64,000 bases of DNA. Source: Bradyrhizobium nivariense (GTDB lineage: Bacteria > Pseudomonadota > Alphaproteobacteria > Rhizobiales > Xanthobacteraceae). The stretch is taken from positions 62,001 to 126,000 of the forward strand of contig NZ_JARVWW010000008.1 in the NCBI RefSeq assembly GCF_029846715.1, given 5' to 3'. Shown here one piece after another: positions 9,228 to 19,177 of this stretch. The translations under genes and the position numbers were made by a program. Below the pieces are notes generated by a model. That model did no database searches. It was not told the DNA's origin and saw only the letters and a list, made by a program, of their open reading frames with translations. Within the stretch, counting starts at the first letter, position 1. Every line of letters begins with the position of its first letter.

Positions 9228-10007
9228 TCAGGATGCGTGGAGCGAGACATCACCCGCGACAAGCGACCAGATCTCTTTCTTCAATTCGCCCCATGCAGGG
9301 GACAGCTGAACATCGATATTGCGCGGCCGCTCGAGCTCGTTGGTGATGACCGCCTTGATCTGGCCGGGATGGGGCGACATCACGACGATCCGATCGGCCA
9401 TGATCAATGCCTCATCGATGTTGTGGGTGACGAGCACGACGGTCTTGAGGCTCTCCCGCTGAATGCGGCTCAGCTCCTCCTGAAGAACGTGACGCGTCAT
9501 GGCGTCGAGCGCCGCGAACGGCTCGTCCATCAACAGCACCTCCGGATCGGCCGCCAGACTGCGCGCGAGCGTCACACGCTGCTGCATGCCCCCGGACAAC
9601 TCCGCCGGATAATGATCGGCAAAGCCGTGCAGTCCGACCATCTCGATGAACCGGCCGGCGGTGCTCCGGCGCTCGTCGGCGGGCAGGCCCTTCATGCGAG
9701 GGCCGAACTCGACGTTCTTGCGAACCGTCTGCCACGGAAACAGCGCATAGGACTGGAACACCATGCCGCAGCGCGGATCGATGCCAGTGATCGGGCTCGA
9801 TCGCAGCAGAATGTCTCCCTGCGACGGAGGCGTGAAGCCCGCGAACATATTCAGCAAGGTCGACTTGCCGCAACCTGACGCGCCGAGAAGACACAGAAAC
9901 TCACGCTCGTACACATCGAGATTCACATCGCGCAACGCCAGAACGTCTTCGTTCGGGCGCACGGAAAACGACTTGCTGACGTGTTGTGCGGAGAGAATGA
10001 CAGACAT
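9228..10007 (-). CDS. ABC transporter ATPase, nitrate/sulfonate/taurine type
   Basis: 259 residues with Walker A GASGCGKST (about 40-48), signature LSGGMQQRV, Walker B VLLMDEPF and the switch His in VTHNIDEA. This is the SsuB/TauB/NrtD family. It lies in the cytoplasm against the permease encoded upstream and powers import of the ligand bound by the periplasmic protein. AAAGGA precedes the ATG. It is the third gene of the binding protein-permease-ATPase set and is followed by the dehydrogenase genes, so transport and oxidation are probably one pathway. Confidence 0.92.
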   Translation of the reverse strand: MSVILSAQHVSKSFSVRPNEDVLALRDVNLDVYEREFLCLLGASGCGKSTLLNMFAGFTPPSQGDILLRSSPITGIDPRCGMVFQSYALFPWQTVRKNVEFGPRMKGLPADERRSTAGRFIEMVGLHGFADHYPAELSGGMQQRVTLARSLAADPEVLLMDEPFAALDAMTRHVLQEELSRIQRESLKTVVLVTHNIDEALIMADRIVVMSPHPGQIKAVITNELERPRNIDVQLSPAWGELKKEIWSLVAGDVSLHAS

Positions 10008-10038
10008 CGAAACGTCCTTTGTCGCGGAAGTCAGGGGA

Positions 10039-10881
10039 TCAGCTCTGGCGCTTGTGGCGCTCCCAGGGCAGCAGAGCGCGCTCCAGCCTGTTGGCCAGGA
10101 GATCGGCGACCAGCACCGTCGCGGAGATGCTGACCATGCCTACCAGCACCAGCGCGAGATTGCCCCAGTCCTTCGCCGACCAGATCAAAGCGCCGAGGCC
10201 ATTCTGGGCCGCGACCATCTCGGCCGACAGGACACAGGACCAAGCGATGGCGAGACTGACCTTGAGACCGGACAGAATGCCCGGGAGGGCACCGGGAAGA
10301 ACGACCTCCCTCATGACGGCAAACTCGGAGGCGCCAAGGTTTCTCGCTGCCTTGATCAGGATAGGATCAACCCGCTTGGTGCTCTCCAGCGTGTAGAGCA
10401 GGACGTAGATCCAGGACCCCATGAACACGATGGCGACCTTCTGAGCCTCGCCAATGCCGAGCCACAGCATTGTGAGCGGGATCCAGGTGATGGAGGGCAA
10501 CGGGCGCAGCAACGAGATCAGCGGATCGAGCAACGCCTTCGCCGGCCACCAGCTCCCCATCAGCACGCCGAGTGGGATCGCGATGGCCGCAGCAAGCGCG
10601 AAGCCGAGAAAGACCCGCAGCGACGATGCACCAATGGCCCACCACAGCTCGTGAGTGGCGGCGACGCCAGCGGCTTCGCTTGCGACCTTGAACGGAGATG
10701 GAAGAAACAGCGGCGAAACCCAACCCCGCTCGGTCACCAACGCCCAGGTGATGCAGAAGGCGAACACGCCCAGGATGTTGAGCAGGATGATCGGTCGGCC
10801 ACGAAGACTCGAGCCGCGCTTCTGCTTCGTCAGGTCGGGCGGAGCCACGAGATTGCTGGCCATATTGCGTGCCGACGTCAT
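10039..10881 (-). CDS. ABC transporter permease, nitrate/sulfonate/taurine type
   Basis: 280 residues with about six membrane helices and the cytoplasmic EAA loop (AARNLGASEFAVMREVVLPGALPGI) that contacts the ATPase. It belongs to the SsuC/TauC family and forms the inner-membrane channel of the importer. The gap to the ATPase gene is 31 bp and to the binding-protein gene 67 bp, consistent with one operon. Confidence 0.92.
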   Translation of the reverse strand: MTSARNMASNLVAPPDLTKQKRGSSLRGRPIILLNILGVFAFCITWALVTERGWVSPLFLPSPFKVASEAAGVAATHELWWAIGASSLRVFLGFALAAAIAIPLGVLMGSWWPAKALLDPLISLLRPLPSITWIPLTMLWLGIGEAQKVAIVFMGSWIYVLLYTLESTKRVDPILIKAARNLGASEFAVMREVVLPGALPGILSGLKVSLAIAWSCVLSAEMVAAQNGLGALIWSAKDWGNLALVLVGMVSISATVLVADLLANRLERALLPWERHKRQS

Positions 10882-10948
10882 GTCACTTGTCTTTCCATCA
10901 AATTAAGCCGCAGGGAATGCCGCTCCGCTTGCGTGGACCAGCCAGACT

Positions 10949-11977
10949 TCACAGTTCAGGAACAAACGACGTGTTTTCCCATTGCTTGACGTCGGGAGAG
11001 CTCTCGATCTTCTTGTTTCGATGGAGCCAGGACGAGAGAAACTGCATCTGCTCGGTATGTCTGTTCATGTGCTCTCGCCAGCCTTTCGAGCCGTAGTATT
11101 TGAAGTTCTTGATGCCGGCGAGCACGACATCGGGTGGTTGCCGGAAAAGCGGCGCGACGGCAGCGGCTGCGGCTTCGGGATTCTGGTTCACATAATCCGC
11201 CCCACGCATGATCGCGACCGCGAGCCGGCGCGCCTGATCGGGATGCTCCTCCACGAGCTTTCGGGAGATGATCAGGATGTCCGGCGACGACATCGTGCCG
11301 AAACGCTTGTAGGTCTCGGTGTCGGCGTCGGTGCCGAGAAGCTTGCCATCCGGTGCAGCCTTCTTGAGGTTGTCGAGCAGCGGTTGCCATACACAGGCCG
11401 CATCGACATCGCCGCGTCCAAGCGCAAGCGCCATCTCATTGGGTGACAGATTCACGAACTGGACGTCCCGCACGCTCATGCCGGAGTTCTGAAGCAGGCC
11501 GTCCATCGTCACTTCGGCTGACGTGTTGGCGGCGATCTTTTTGCCCTTGAGGTCGGGAAAGGACTGGAAGCCTGCCCGTGCCCAGCATCCTTCGCTGCCG
11601 GGAGAATCGTCGACATTGGCAAAATAGAAAAAGCTGTTGTTGCCGCGCGCCATTTCGCTGATCACGGTCGAACGGCCGAGATTGCTGAACGCGACGGAGC
11701 CCGCGGTCACGGCCCGGATACGGTCGCTCGAACTCAAGATCGCCTGGACGCTAACGTCCAAGCCTTCGTCTTTGAAGAAGCCCTTCTCGACGGCAACGAG
11801 AATGGGAACCTGGCCCAGCCAGGTGACGGAGCCGGCAAAATCGAGCTTGGGCATCGGTTCCGCGGTCGCCGCAGTCCAGGGGACCTGCGACACAAAGATC
11901 GCCCCGATCAACGCCGCCGAACCAAAAATCCTTGCCCCAAAAAGCCTTGCCCCAAAGATCCTTGCCGATGTCCACAT
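10949..11977 (-). CDS. Periplasmic substrate-binding protein, NMT1/taurine type
   Basis: 342 residues from the chosen start. The ATG at 11977 has GGAGGA at an ideal distance and opens a signal peptide; a longer upstream reading frame lacks these features. The mature part resembles SsuA/TauA-NMT1 proteins (FKDEGLDVSV, SNLGRSTVISEMARG, FPDLKGKKIAANTSAE). It should bind a small organic ligand and deliver it to the permease. The signal region is encoded by short repeats (IFGARLFGARIFG). It is the first gene of the six-gene operon and has an operator-like palindrome 57 bp upstream. Confidence 0.9.
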   Translation of the reverse strand: MWTSARIFGARLFGARIFGSAALIGAIFVSQVPWTAATAEPMPKLDFAGSVTWLGQVPILVAVEKGFFKDEGLDVSVQAILSSSDRIRAVTAGSVAFSNLGRSTVISEMARGNNSFFYFANVDDSPGSEGCWARAGFQSFPDLKGKKIAANTSAEVTMDGLLQNSGMSVRDVQFVNLSPNEMALALGRGDVDAACVWQPLLDNLKKAAPDGKLLGTDADTETYKRFGTMSSPDILIISRKLVEEHPDQARRLAVAIMRGADYVNQNPEAAAAAVAPLFRQPPDVVLAGIKNFKYYGSKGWREHMNRHTEQMQFLSSWLHRNKKIESSPDVKQWENTSFVPEL

Positions 11978-12474
11978 CGTTCGTCCTCCAGACCACATCG
12001 CTTTTCCTGTCCAAGCAAATCGCAGGCCAATTATGAACCGGTTCCAAATAGGCATCCGAAGTTGCCGATGTCGTGGATCGCGGCGCATTTTCACGGCGGG
12101 GCGTCGCTTTCTGGCGTTGCCAAGCAGATGGTCTTCCCACTGCGACGCGATCGGTCGCTTAATCTCTGCGCATCGTTGCAACGATTGTCATCACAAGCGC
12201 CAGCGCCGTAGCGAACTCCTACGTTTGGCCAACGCTCATGCCAGCTCTTTCGCGCGCGGCACCGAGCGGATGTGTCGCCCATGCAGTCTCGCCAGTTCTT
12301 CAGAGATGCAGAGATATCGTCACGATGAAAAGGGATCCGGCGGCTGTCGGCGGCGATACGCACGCAAGGTCGCGATCGACGACGCGGCCTCGATCAACCC
12401 GGTTGCTCAAGCGCACCGAAAACCGGGCGCATGATGTGCGATCTGGATCCGACCTCGCTCAACAGCTCGCGTGA
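11978..12474. other. Intergenic region before the ABC transporter operon
   Basis: About 500 bp without a convincing gene. Near its left end it holds the LacI-type operator candidate at 12034-12045. The rest shows no clear RNA or coding signal. Confidence 0.6.
12034..12045. promoter_or_regulatory. Candidate LacI-family operator, ABC/dehydrogenase operon
   Basis: TGAACCGGTTCC is an almost perfect palindrome with a central CG, as in LacI/PurR-family operators. Near-identical sites lie before the other two transcription units around the local lacI-type gene. Confidence 0.6.
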
Positions 12475-13845
12475 TCAGTTCGCGGCGTGTCGGTGGATCG
12501 CGCGTTGAGAGGCGCTGTGGGTGCGGCCCCAGCGGCGTTCGCGCCAGACGTCGATGCGATCCATCCATCTCCGCTGCAGCGCCGCTCCGCTGGCGATAGC
12601 GTTGGCTCCCATCGGCCAGCGCGGACCGTCCTGCGGGGTGACGACAGGGAACGCGAGTTCGTCGGAATGCGCACCGGCGACCCGGCGCGCGAGGTCGCGG
12701 CCAAGCAGCGGGCCAAGAGCAAGACCGCGCCCGCTGAGGCCGAGCCCGACCATGATGCCCGGCGCCGCCTCGATGATGCGCGGGTACTGGTCCGGCGCCA
12801 TATCGATCCAACCGCTCCAGCTCGACTGCCAGGTCACGCGACCGAGGTGCGGAAAAAGTCCGGCAATGCGCGCTGCGGCGTGCTTGAGATTGGCGCCGCC
12901 GGTTGAGAACATCGGCCCTTCGATGGTCACCACGAGGCGCCCGTCTCTGGTGACGCGAACACCGGACGGCAGGCGGCGCGTATCGGTCAGGGCTCGTCCG
13001 CCCGGAAGGATCGTGCTTGCGATCTCGGCGCGGAGCGGCTCGCTCGCAACCTGGTGGACGCGGATCGGAAGGACGTGAGCGCCGACGCCGGGCGCCAGAT
13101 CGTTTCGATAGGCGTTTGTGCACACCAATATCTTGTCGGCAATCAATGTCCCGGAGCCGGTCTTCAACTCCCAGCTGGTTGCACCGTGACGACGGATCGC
13201 TTCTGCCGGCGAGCGGCAGAACAGGCCGACACCGTTCATTGCCGCGGCATGCGCGAGACCGACGGTGAACGCGAAGGAGTTCAGCGTGCCGCCGCGGTGA
13301 TCGAGCAGCGCGCCCGGATAATCTCCGCCGCCGATCGCCTGTGAAGTCTTGTCTCGATCGAGAATGTCGATGGTCGATCCACGCTTCTGCCAAAAGGCCG
13401 CACGTTGGGTCAATCGTTCGAGACCTTCGGAAGAATGAGCCGCAAAAATCAGCCCGCCTTGCACCGCCTCGCAGGCGATCTGATAGGTCTTGATCAATTC
13501 GAAGACAAAATCAGGGCCGCTGGCAGCCGCCGTGACCAGCCGCTCGCCGAGAGTTTCGCCGAACAGTTTCAGCGCATGCCCTGGTTCATGCTTCAGGTAG
13601 GGAACGACCTGGCCGAAACTCCGCCCGCTTGCACCGGTGCCGATCCCATTGGCTTCCACCACGGCAACAGTCATTCCGAGTCTCGCGGCATGGAGCGCCG
13701 CCGACAAGCCGGTGAGCCCCGCCCCGACGATCGCCACGTCGGCGCGTTCGCATCCTGTCAGGACTCGGGTCGGGGAATCGTCGACACCTTTCGTGTAAAC
13801 CTCGGGCAGCGAAGTATCATTGTCATGCAACAACCCGTCTCGCAT
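12475..13845 (-). CDS. DadA/PuuB-like FAD-dependent amine or amino-acid oxidoreductase
   Basis: 456 residues from an ATG preceded by GAAGGAGAG. An N-terminal FAD fold (VAIVGAGLTGLSAALHAARLG, about residues 38-58) and the motif GTGASGRSFGQV are typical of DAO-family enzymes such as gamma-glutamylputrescine or D-amino-acid oxidoreductases. The C-terminal GLSGRGLALGPLLGRDLA closes the FAD site. It should oxidise a C-N bond, releasing an imine or aldehyde. It ends the aminotransferase-MFS-oxidase operon of the LacI-controlled locus. The substrate is unknown. Confidence 0.85.
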   Translation of the reverse strand: MRDGLLHDNDTSLPEVYTKGVDDSPTRVLTGCERADVAIVGAGLTGLSAALHAARLGMTVAVVEANGIGTGASGRSFGQVVPYLKHEPGHALKLFGETLGERLVTAAASGPDFVFELIKTYQIACEAVQGGLIFAAHSSEGLERLTQRAAFWQKRGSTIDILDRDKTSQAIGGGDYPGALLDHRGGTLNSFAFTVGLAHAAAMNGVGLFCRSPAEAIRRHGATSWELKTGSGTLIADKILVCTNAYRNDLAPGVGAHVLPIRVHQVASEPLRAEIASTILPGGRALTDTRRLPSGVRVTRDGRLVVTIEGPMFSTGGANLKHAAARIAGLFPHLGRVTWQSSWSGWIDMAPDQYPRIIEAAPGIMVGLGLSGRGLALGPLLGRDLARRVAGAHSDELAFPVVTPQDGPRWPMGANAIASGAALQRRWMDRIDVWRERRWGRTHSASQRAIHRHAAN

Positions 13846-13868
13846 GACGCTCTCCTTCTCCAAAGACA

Positions 13869-15179
13869 TCACAGTAGGCTCTTGGGGGGCAGAGCCTGCG
13901 GCCGATTGGCCAGGGCATGATCAAGCATGAGCAACAGCGGTGGAGCGGCCCAGGTCATCGCGAGAGCCAGCAGGGCGACAGCATCCATGCCGACAAGCTG
14001 CCCGCCCGGCGCAATATTGAGCAGGAATGGCGCGCTGGCAGCTCCCGCGGCTTGCGCAAGATTGGTGACCGCAGCGATGAGGGATTGAAATGCCGCGCGC
14101 TCGGCAACAGCCGGTACCCTGGTCACCCAGGCTTGGTTGACCGTGCTGCGCACCAGTTGAAACGCGATGACAAGAGCAAACAGTGGAATCGCAGGCAAGT
14201 CGATCACACCGCGGCCGATGAAGACGACCCCCAGCAGGCCGGTGGTCACGACGGCGACGGCAATGGAGACCGACGTTGCGCCGAAGCTGTCGACAAGGCG
14301 ACCTGTCAGCGGCATCACTAGCACGCTCACGATGCCGCCCAGCAGATAGACATCGGCCAGGCGCGCAGGCGACAGACCGGCATTATGGACTGCGAAGATG
14401 GCCAGGTTCGGCGAGATCAGCAGAGCCGCATAGGACGCGCTTGCGATCAGCATGAACGCGAGAATACTGGCGCGCGCAGTGACGAGCTCAATCATGGCGG
14501 CATGTTGCTCGGACCAATTCCACGTGCGCAATTCGGCCAAGTGCTGGCGTTGTGCGCCGATTTGCCAGCTGACGATTCCAGCCAGAATGAGGGTGATGGC
14601 AGCAATGCCGACGAAGTTCATCTGCCAGCCCATGTCCGAGGCCGCGACCATGACCCCCAGTGGCAGCCCGGCGATCAATGCCAGGCCGTAGGCGCCGATC
14701 AATATCCCGACCGCCGCGCCGCGCCGTTCCGGCGGCACATTGTCCGATGCGATCGCGATGAGCAGCCCCCACAAGGGACCGGCAAACAATCCGGCAAGAG
14801 CCCGCATGACAACGAGCTCGACGATGTTCGTCGCCGTCGCGCAGACGGCTGTGGCGGCGACGAAGCCGAGCGCGCAGGCAACCAGCGCGATGCGGCGGTC
14901 AAATCTGTCGAGGAAACCGGCCGCTACGAATCCGCCAACAGCAGCGGCGATCGAATAGCTGCTGCCGAGAAAACCGACTTGCTGAGGTGGAAAGCCGAGA
15001 CTGTCCGCAAGGAACGGGCCCAGCGGAAAGATGATGATGGAACTCAAGGCAACCACGAACGCGACCGCGCTGAGCAGGACGATGGTCTGCCGTTCCGAAA
15101 GCCGGGGTCGACCGGTCACGGCCATGCCTTGCGCCGAACTGATCAGACGGCCCTGCTGCGAATGGTCATACAGACCCAC
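13869..15179 (-). CDS. MFS transporter
   Basis: 436 residues with 12 predicted membrane helices and the MFS loop signature FLDRFDRRIALV. The start is taken as GTG at 15179 because AAGGAG lies 5 bases before it; ATG at 15125 is an alternative and a much longer upstream frame has no support. It lies between the aminotransferase and the FAD oxidoreductase genes, 23 bp before the latter. It probably imports or exports the pathway substrate or an intermediate across the inner membrane. Confidence 0.82.
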   Translation of the reverse strand: MGLYDHSQQGRLISSAQGMAVTGRPRLSERQTIVLLSAVAFVVALSSIIIFPLGPFLADSLGFPPQQVGFLGSSYSIAAAVGGFVAAGFLDRFDRRIALVACALGFVAATAVCATATNIVELVVMRALAGLFAGPLWGLLIAIASDNVPPERRGAAVGILIGAYGLALIAGLPLGVMVAASDMGWQMNFVGIAAITLILAGIVSWQIGAQRQHLAELRTWNWSEQHAAMIELVTARASILAFMLIASASYAALLISPNLAIFAVHNAGLSPARLADVYLLGGIVSVLVMPLTGRLVDSFGATSVSIAVAVVTTGLLGVVFIGRGVIDLPAIPLFALVIAFQLVRSTVNQAWVTRVPAVAERAAFQSLIAAVTNLAQAAGAASAPFLLNIAPGGQLVGMDAVALLALAMTWAAPPLLLMLDHALANRPQALPPKSLL

Positions 15180-15270
15180 GGGGACTCCTTGTATGGCGCT
15201 CGGCTGCTTCGGGAGAACCAGAGGTGCCGGACGCGCGAGCGGATGATGCGGGGTCGAGGAGCCGGATCGG

Positions 15271-16623
<1,353 letters not shown>

Positions 16624-16682
16624 CTAATGGGCGCGATAGCGTCTCCGGGCGCGCAAGAGGCTGCCAGAGGGGGATCCGGCCA

Positions 16683-17705
16683 ATGGGAAAGGCGACGAAA
16701 CGCACCGTCACTATTCGCGATGTCGCAGCGGCGGCCGACGTCGCCGTCGGAACGGTTTCCCGGGTCTTGAACGATCATCATTCGGTCACCAAGCAAGTAC
16801 GCGAACGCGTCCAGAAAACGATTCTGACCCTGGGCTATCAGCGAAACGCCATCGCTCAGAGCATGCGCAGCTCCCGAACCAAGATGGTCGCCTGCGCCAT
16901 ACGCGACTTCGATATTCCGGCGTTCGCCAGCTACGTGAAAGCAGCGGAGGCAACCTTTCGGAGTGCCGGCTACACCTTCATTCTTGCAAGCACTGCAAAC
17001 GCCAAGGACGTCGAGCTCTCTCTGCTGCAGACATTCAGCCAGCGCCGCGTCGACGGCGTGATGATGACGATGAGCGACGAGACCGACCCCGATCTCGTCA
17101 ACGCAATCACCAACGTAGCCATGCCGATTGTGCTGATCGATCGCGAACTCGTCCAATCAGTGGATAGCGTTTCGGCCGATCACCGTTCCGGCGCCCGTCA
17201 AGCCACCGAGTACCTGCTGTCGCTTGGCCATCGCCGTATTGCGCTTCTGGTCGGCGACCCGAAGGCCTATCCCTCCCGCAGCCGCATCGAAGGCTATACG
17301 GACGCTCATCGTTCTTTCGGGGTTCAGGTCGATGCGCACCTCATTCGCGATCGCCTGCTCTCGAACGAGGCGACGTTTCGCGAAACCGCGGCTCTGCTGA
17401 GCCGCAGCGAACGGCCTACGGCGATCTATGCCGCAGGTCTCGACACGCTGTCCGGGCCCTTGCGCGCGGTCCGCACGGCCGGCTTGGTGGTGGGACAGGA
17501 CATCTCCATCGTCAGCGGAAACGATTCCGATCTTGCCGAGCTCAACACGCCGCCGATCACCGCGTTGCGCTGGGACCGCTCCGAAATGGGCCGCCATGCC
17601 GCCGAAATGCTGCTCGACAGGATCGACCAGAGCAGTCTGTCGCCGCCCCGCCGCATCCGGCTCCCCGTATCGCTTGTCGTCCGCGGCTCCTGCAGAGCGA
17701 TTTGA
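16683..17705 (+). CDS. LacI-family transcriptional regulator
   Basis: 340 residues. The N-terminal helix-turn-helix TIRDVAAAADVAVGTVSRVL (about 9-28) and hinge region are followed by a periplasmic-binding-protein-like effector domain. It probably represses the surrounding operons until a pathway metabolite binds. It is transcribed divergently from the aminotransferase operon. Three similar palindromes, one before each neighbouring transcription unit, are its likely targets, including autoregulation through 16560-16571. Confidence 0.93.
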   Translation: MGKATKRTVTIRDVAAAADVAVGTVSRVLNDHHSVTKQVRERVQKTILTLGYQRNAIAQSMRSSRTKMVACAIRDFDIPAFASYVKAAEATFRSAGYTFILASTANAKDVELSLLQTFSQRRVDGVMMTMSDETDPDLVNAITNVAMPIVLIDRELVQSVDSVSADHRSGARQATEYLLSLGHRRIALLVGDPKAYPSRSRIEGYTDAHRSFGVQVDAHLIRDRLLSNEATFRETAALLSRSERPTAIYAAGLDTLSGPLRAVRTAGLVVGQDISIVSGNDSDLAELNTPPITALRWDRSEMGRHAAEMLLDRIDQSSLSPPRRIRLPVSLVVRGSCRAI

Positions 17706-18027
17706 CCTCAACGACGTCGATCAGACAGGCTTCTCAAAAGTTGAGCGCGAGTATTGTCGTCGCGGGCAAAGCCTGTTCGAAGCCATTGTGCTCGCCCCAG
17801 TTGTCATAAGTTGAGCGTTGGACCGATCAGCTCTTTTGAGCGCGAACTGCTCAGCATGATCACGTTCGTCAGCGCCCCCGCATCGTCTTCCTCATGGAGC
17901 CTGCGCCAATGTCAGCCGCACGGCTGTAAGCGAAATCGCTTCAGTTCAATGAAACGGTTCATTGACACTACCGGGCTGACCTGCAAGGATCGCTCATGTC
18001 CAGAATCCTTATCTTTCGGAGCATCGG
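17706..18027. other. Intergenic region between lacI-type gene and dehydrogenase
   Basis: No gene seen. AAGTTGAGCG occurs twice (near 17739 and 17809). The operator candidate at 17950-17961 is the only recognisable regulatory element. Confidence 0.5.
17950..17961. promoter_or_regulatory. Candidate LacI-family operator before the 6PGDH-like gene
   Basis: TGAAACGGTTCA, a near-palindrome with a central CG, lies 67 bp upstream of the dehydrogenase ATG. Compare the sites at 12034 and 16560. Confidence 0.6.
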
Positions 18028-18921
18028 ATGCAGCATCCCAGGATTGGTTTTGTTGGCTTCGGAGAAGCCGCGCAGTGCTTTGCCTCGCACCTGACAGCGC
18101 AGGGCGCGGGACCGATCCTGGCTTATTGCAACGGAAACGTGAATCGACCGCCCTATTCCGAGGCCTTCCTCGCCCAGGCTGCTCGATGCGGCGTGACATT
18201 AGTCGACACGCTCGAGAGCCTGTCCGACATGGACGTGGTCTTTTCGGCCGTGGTCGTCGCCGTCGCCGGGACGACAGGGGAAGCGATCGCGAAAATCATC
18301 AGGCCGGACACGCTGGTGATCGACATCAATGCCTCGACACCGACCACCAAGAAGCGTGTGGCAAAAGCCGTCGAAGCGCGTGGCGGCCTGTTTGCCGACG
18401 CCAATCTGATGGGCGCAGTCAGTCTCTATAAGGCGGCCGTCCCGCTCTATACGTCGGGCAGCGGGGCTGCGCAATTTGCCAGCAGATTTGCGCCGTTTGG
18501 CTTCACGATCGACGTCGCAAGCCCGGAAGCGGGCACGGCGGCAGCGGTCAAGATGCTGCGCAGCGTGGTGACCAAAGGAATTGAAGCGCTGGTGGTAGAA
18601 GCGCTGACGGCGGCCTCACTGGCGGGCGTCCGGCAGGAAGCTCTGCGCGGCATCTGTGACACGATGGATGCGACAACTTTCAGCAAGTTCGTGGACATGT
18701 GCATCCGCACAGATGTCCTGCACGCCGAACGCCGGGCAGTCGAGATGGAAGGTGTGCGCGACGGTCTGCAGGAGCTCGGCCTGGAGCCCGTCATGACCGA
18801 GGCGGTTGTAAAGCGGCTTCGTCTGTCATCGGATTCAGCACTACGGAGCAACTTCGCTGCGCGCCAGAGCTATAGTGCTGACGACGTACTTGACGCATAC
18901 CGTCAGAAGATTGCGCTGTAG
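18028..18921 (+). CDS. NAD(P)-dependent dehydrogenase, 6PGDH-like with DUF1932 C-terminal domain
   Basis: 297 residues. An N-terminal Rossmann motif IGFVGFGEAAQCFASHL (6-22) is followed by a helical C-terminal domain of the DUF1932 type. This is the beta-hydroxyacid dehydrogenase superfamily, which oxidises or reduces short hydroxy acids; the catalytic Lys is likely in the AVKML segment. It is monocistronic on the plus strand with a LacI-type operator candidate upstream. It probably acts in the same catabolic pathway as the aminotransferase and oxidase. The exact substrate cannot be deduced. Confidence 0.85.
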   Translation: MQHPRIGFVGFGEAAQCFASHLTAQGAGPILAYCNGNVNRPPYSEAFLAQAARCGVTLVDTLESLSDMDVVFSAVVVAVAGTTGEAIAKIIRPDTLVIDINASTPTTKKRVAKAVEARGGLFADANLMGAVSLYKAAVPLYTSGSGAAQFASRFAPFGFTIDVASPEAGTAAAVKMLRSVVTKGIEALVVEALTAASLAGVRQEALRGICDTMDATTFSKFVDMCIRTDVLHAERRAVEMEGVRDGLQELGLEPVMTEAVVKRLRLSSDSALRSNFAARQSYSADDVLDAYRQKIAL

Positions 18922-19093
18922 CTCCGACCAGGGTGAGGTTGTGCCCCCGCCATCAGCATGATGCTGGTCCAGCGCCGAACTCAAACGAGTTCTGAAACAC
19001 CGATGGCAGTCTGTCCATATTCGCGTCGTTCGAAGGCAGGCTCGTCCTCGCCAACCACCCCTGAGAAACGTGTGGCAGACAGCGTCTCCAGCA

Positions 19094-19121
19094 AGACCTC
19101 CGGCGGGCACGCCGGAGGTCT
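19094..19121 (-). terminator. Strong hairpin downstream of the porin gene
   Basis: A 12-bp perfect stem (AGACCTCCGGCG / CGCCGGAGGTCT) closes a 4-base loop between the convergent dehydrogenase and porin genes. There is no clear U-run on either side, so it may act as a terminator or as a 3'-end stabiliser of the porin mRNA. Confidence 0.6.
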
Positions 19122-19177
19122 CCTTGGAGATTTAATCTGTGAGAGCCTTTGTTCTCCTTCGGTTGATTGATGAAAAC

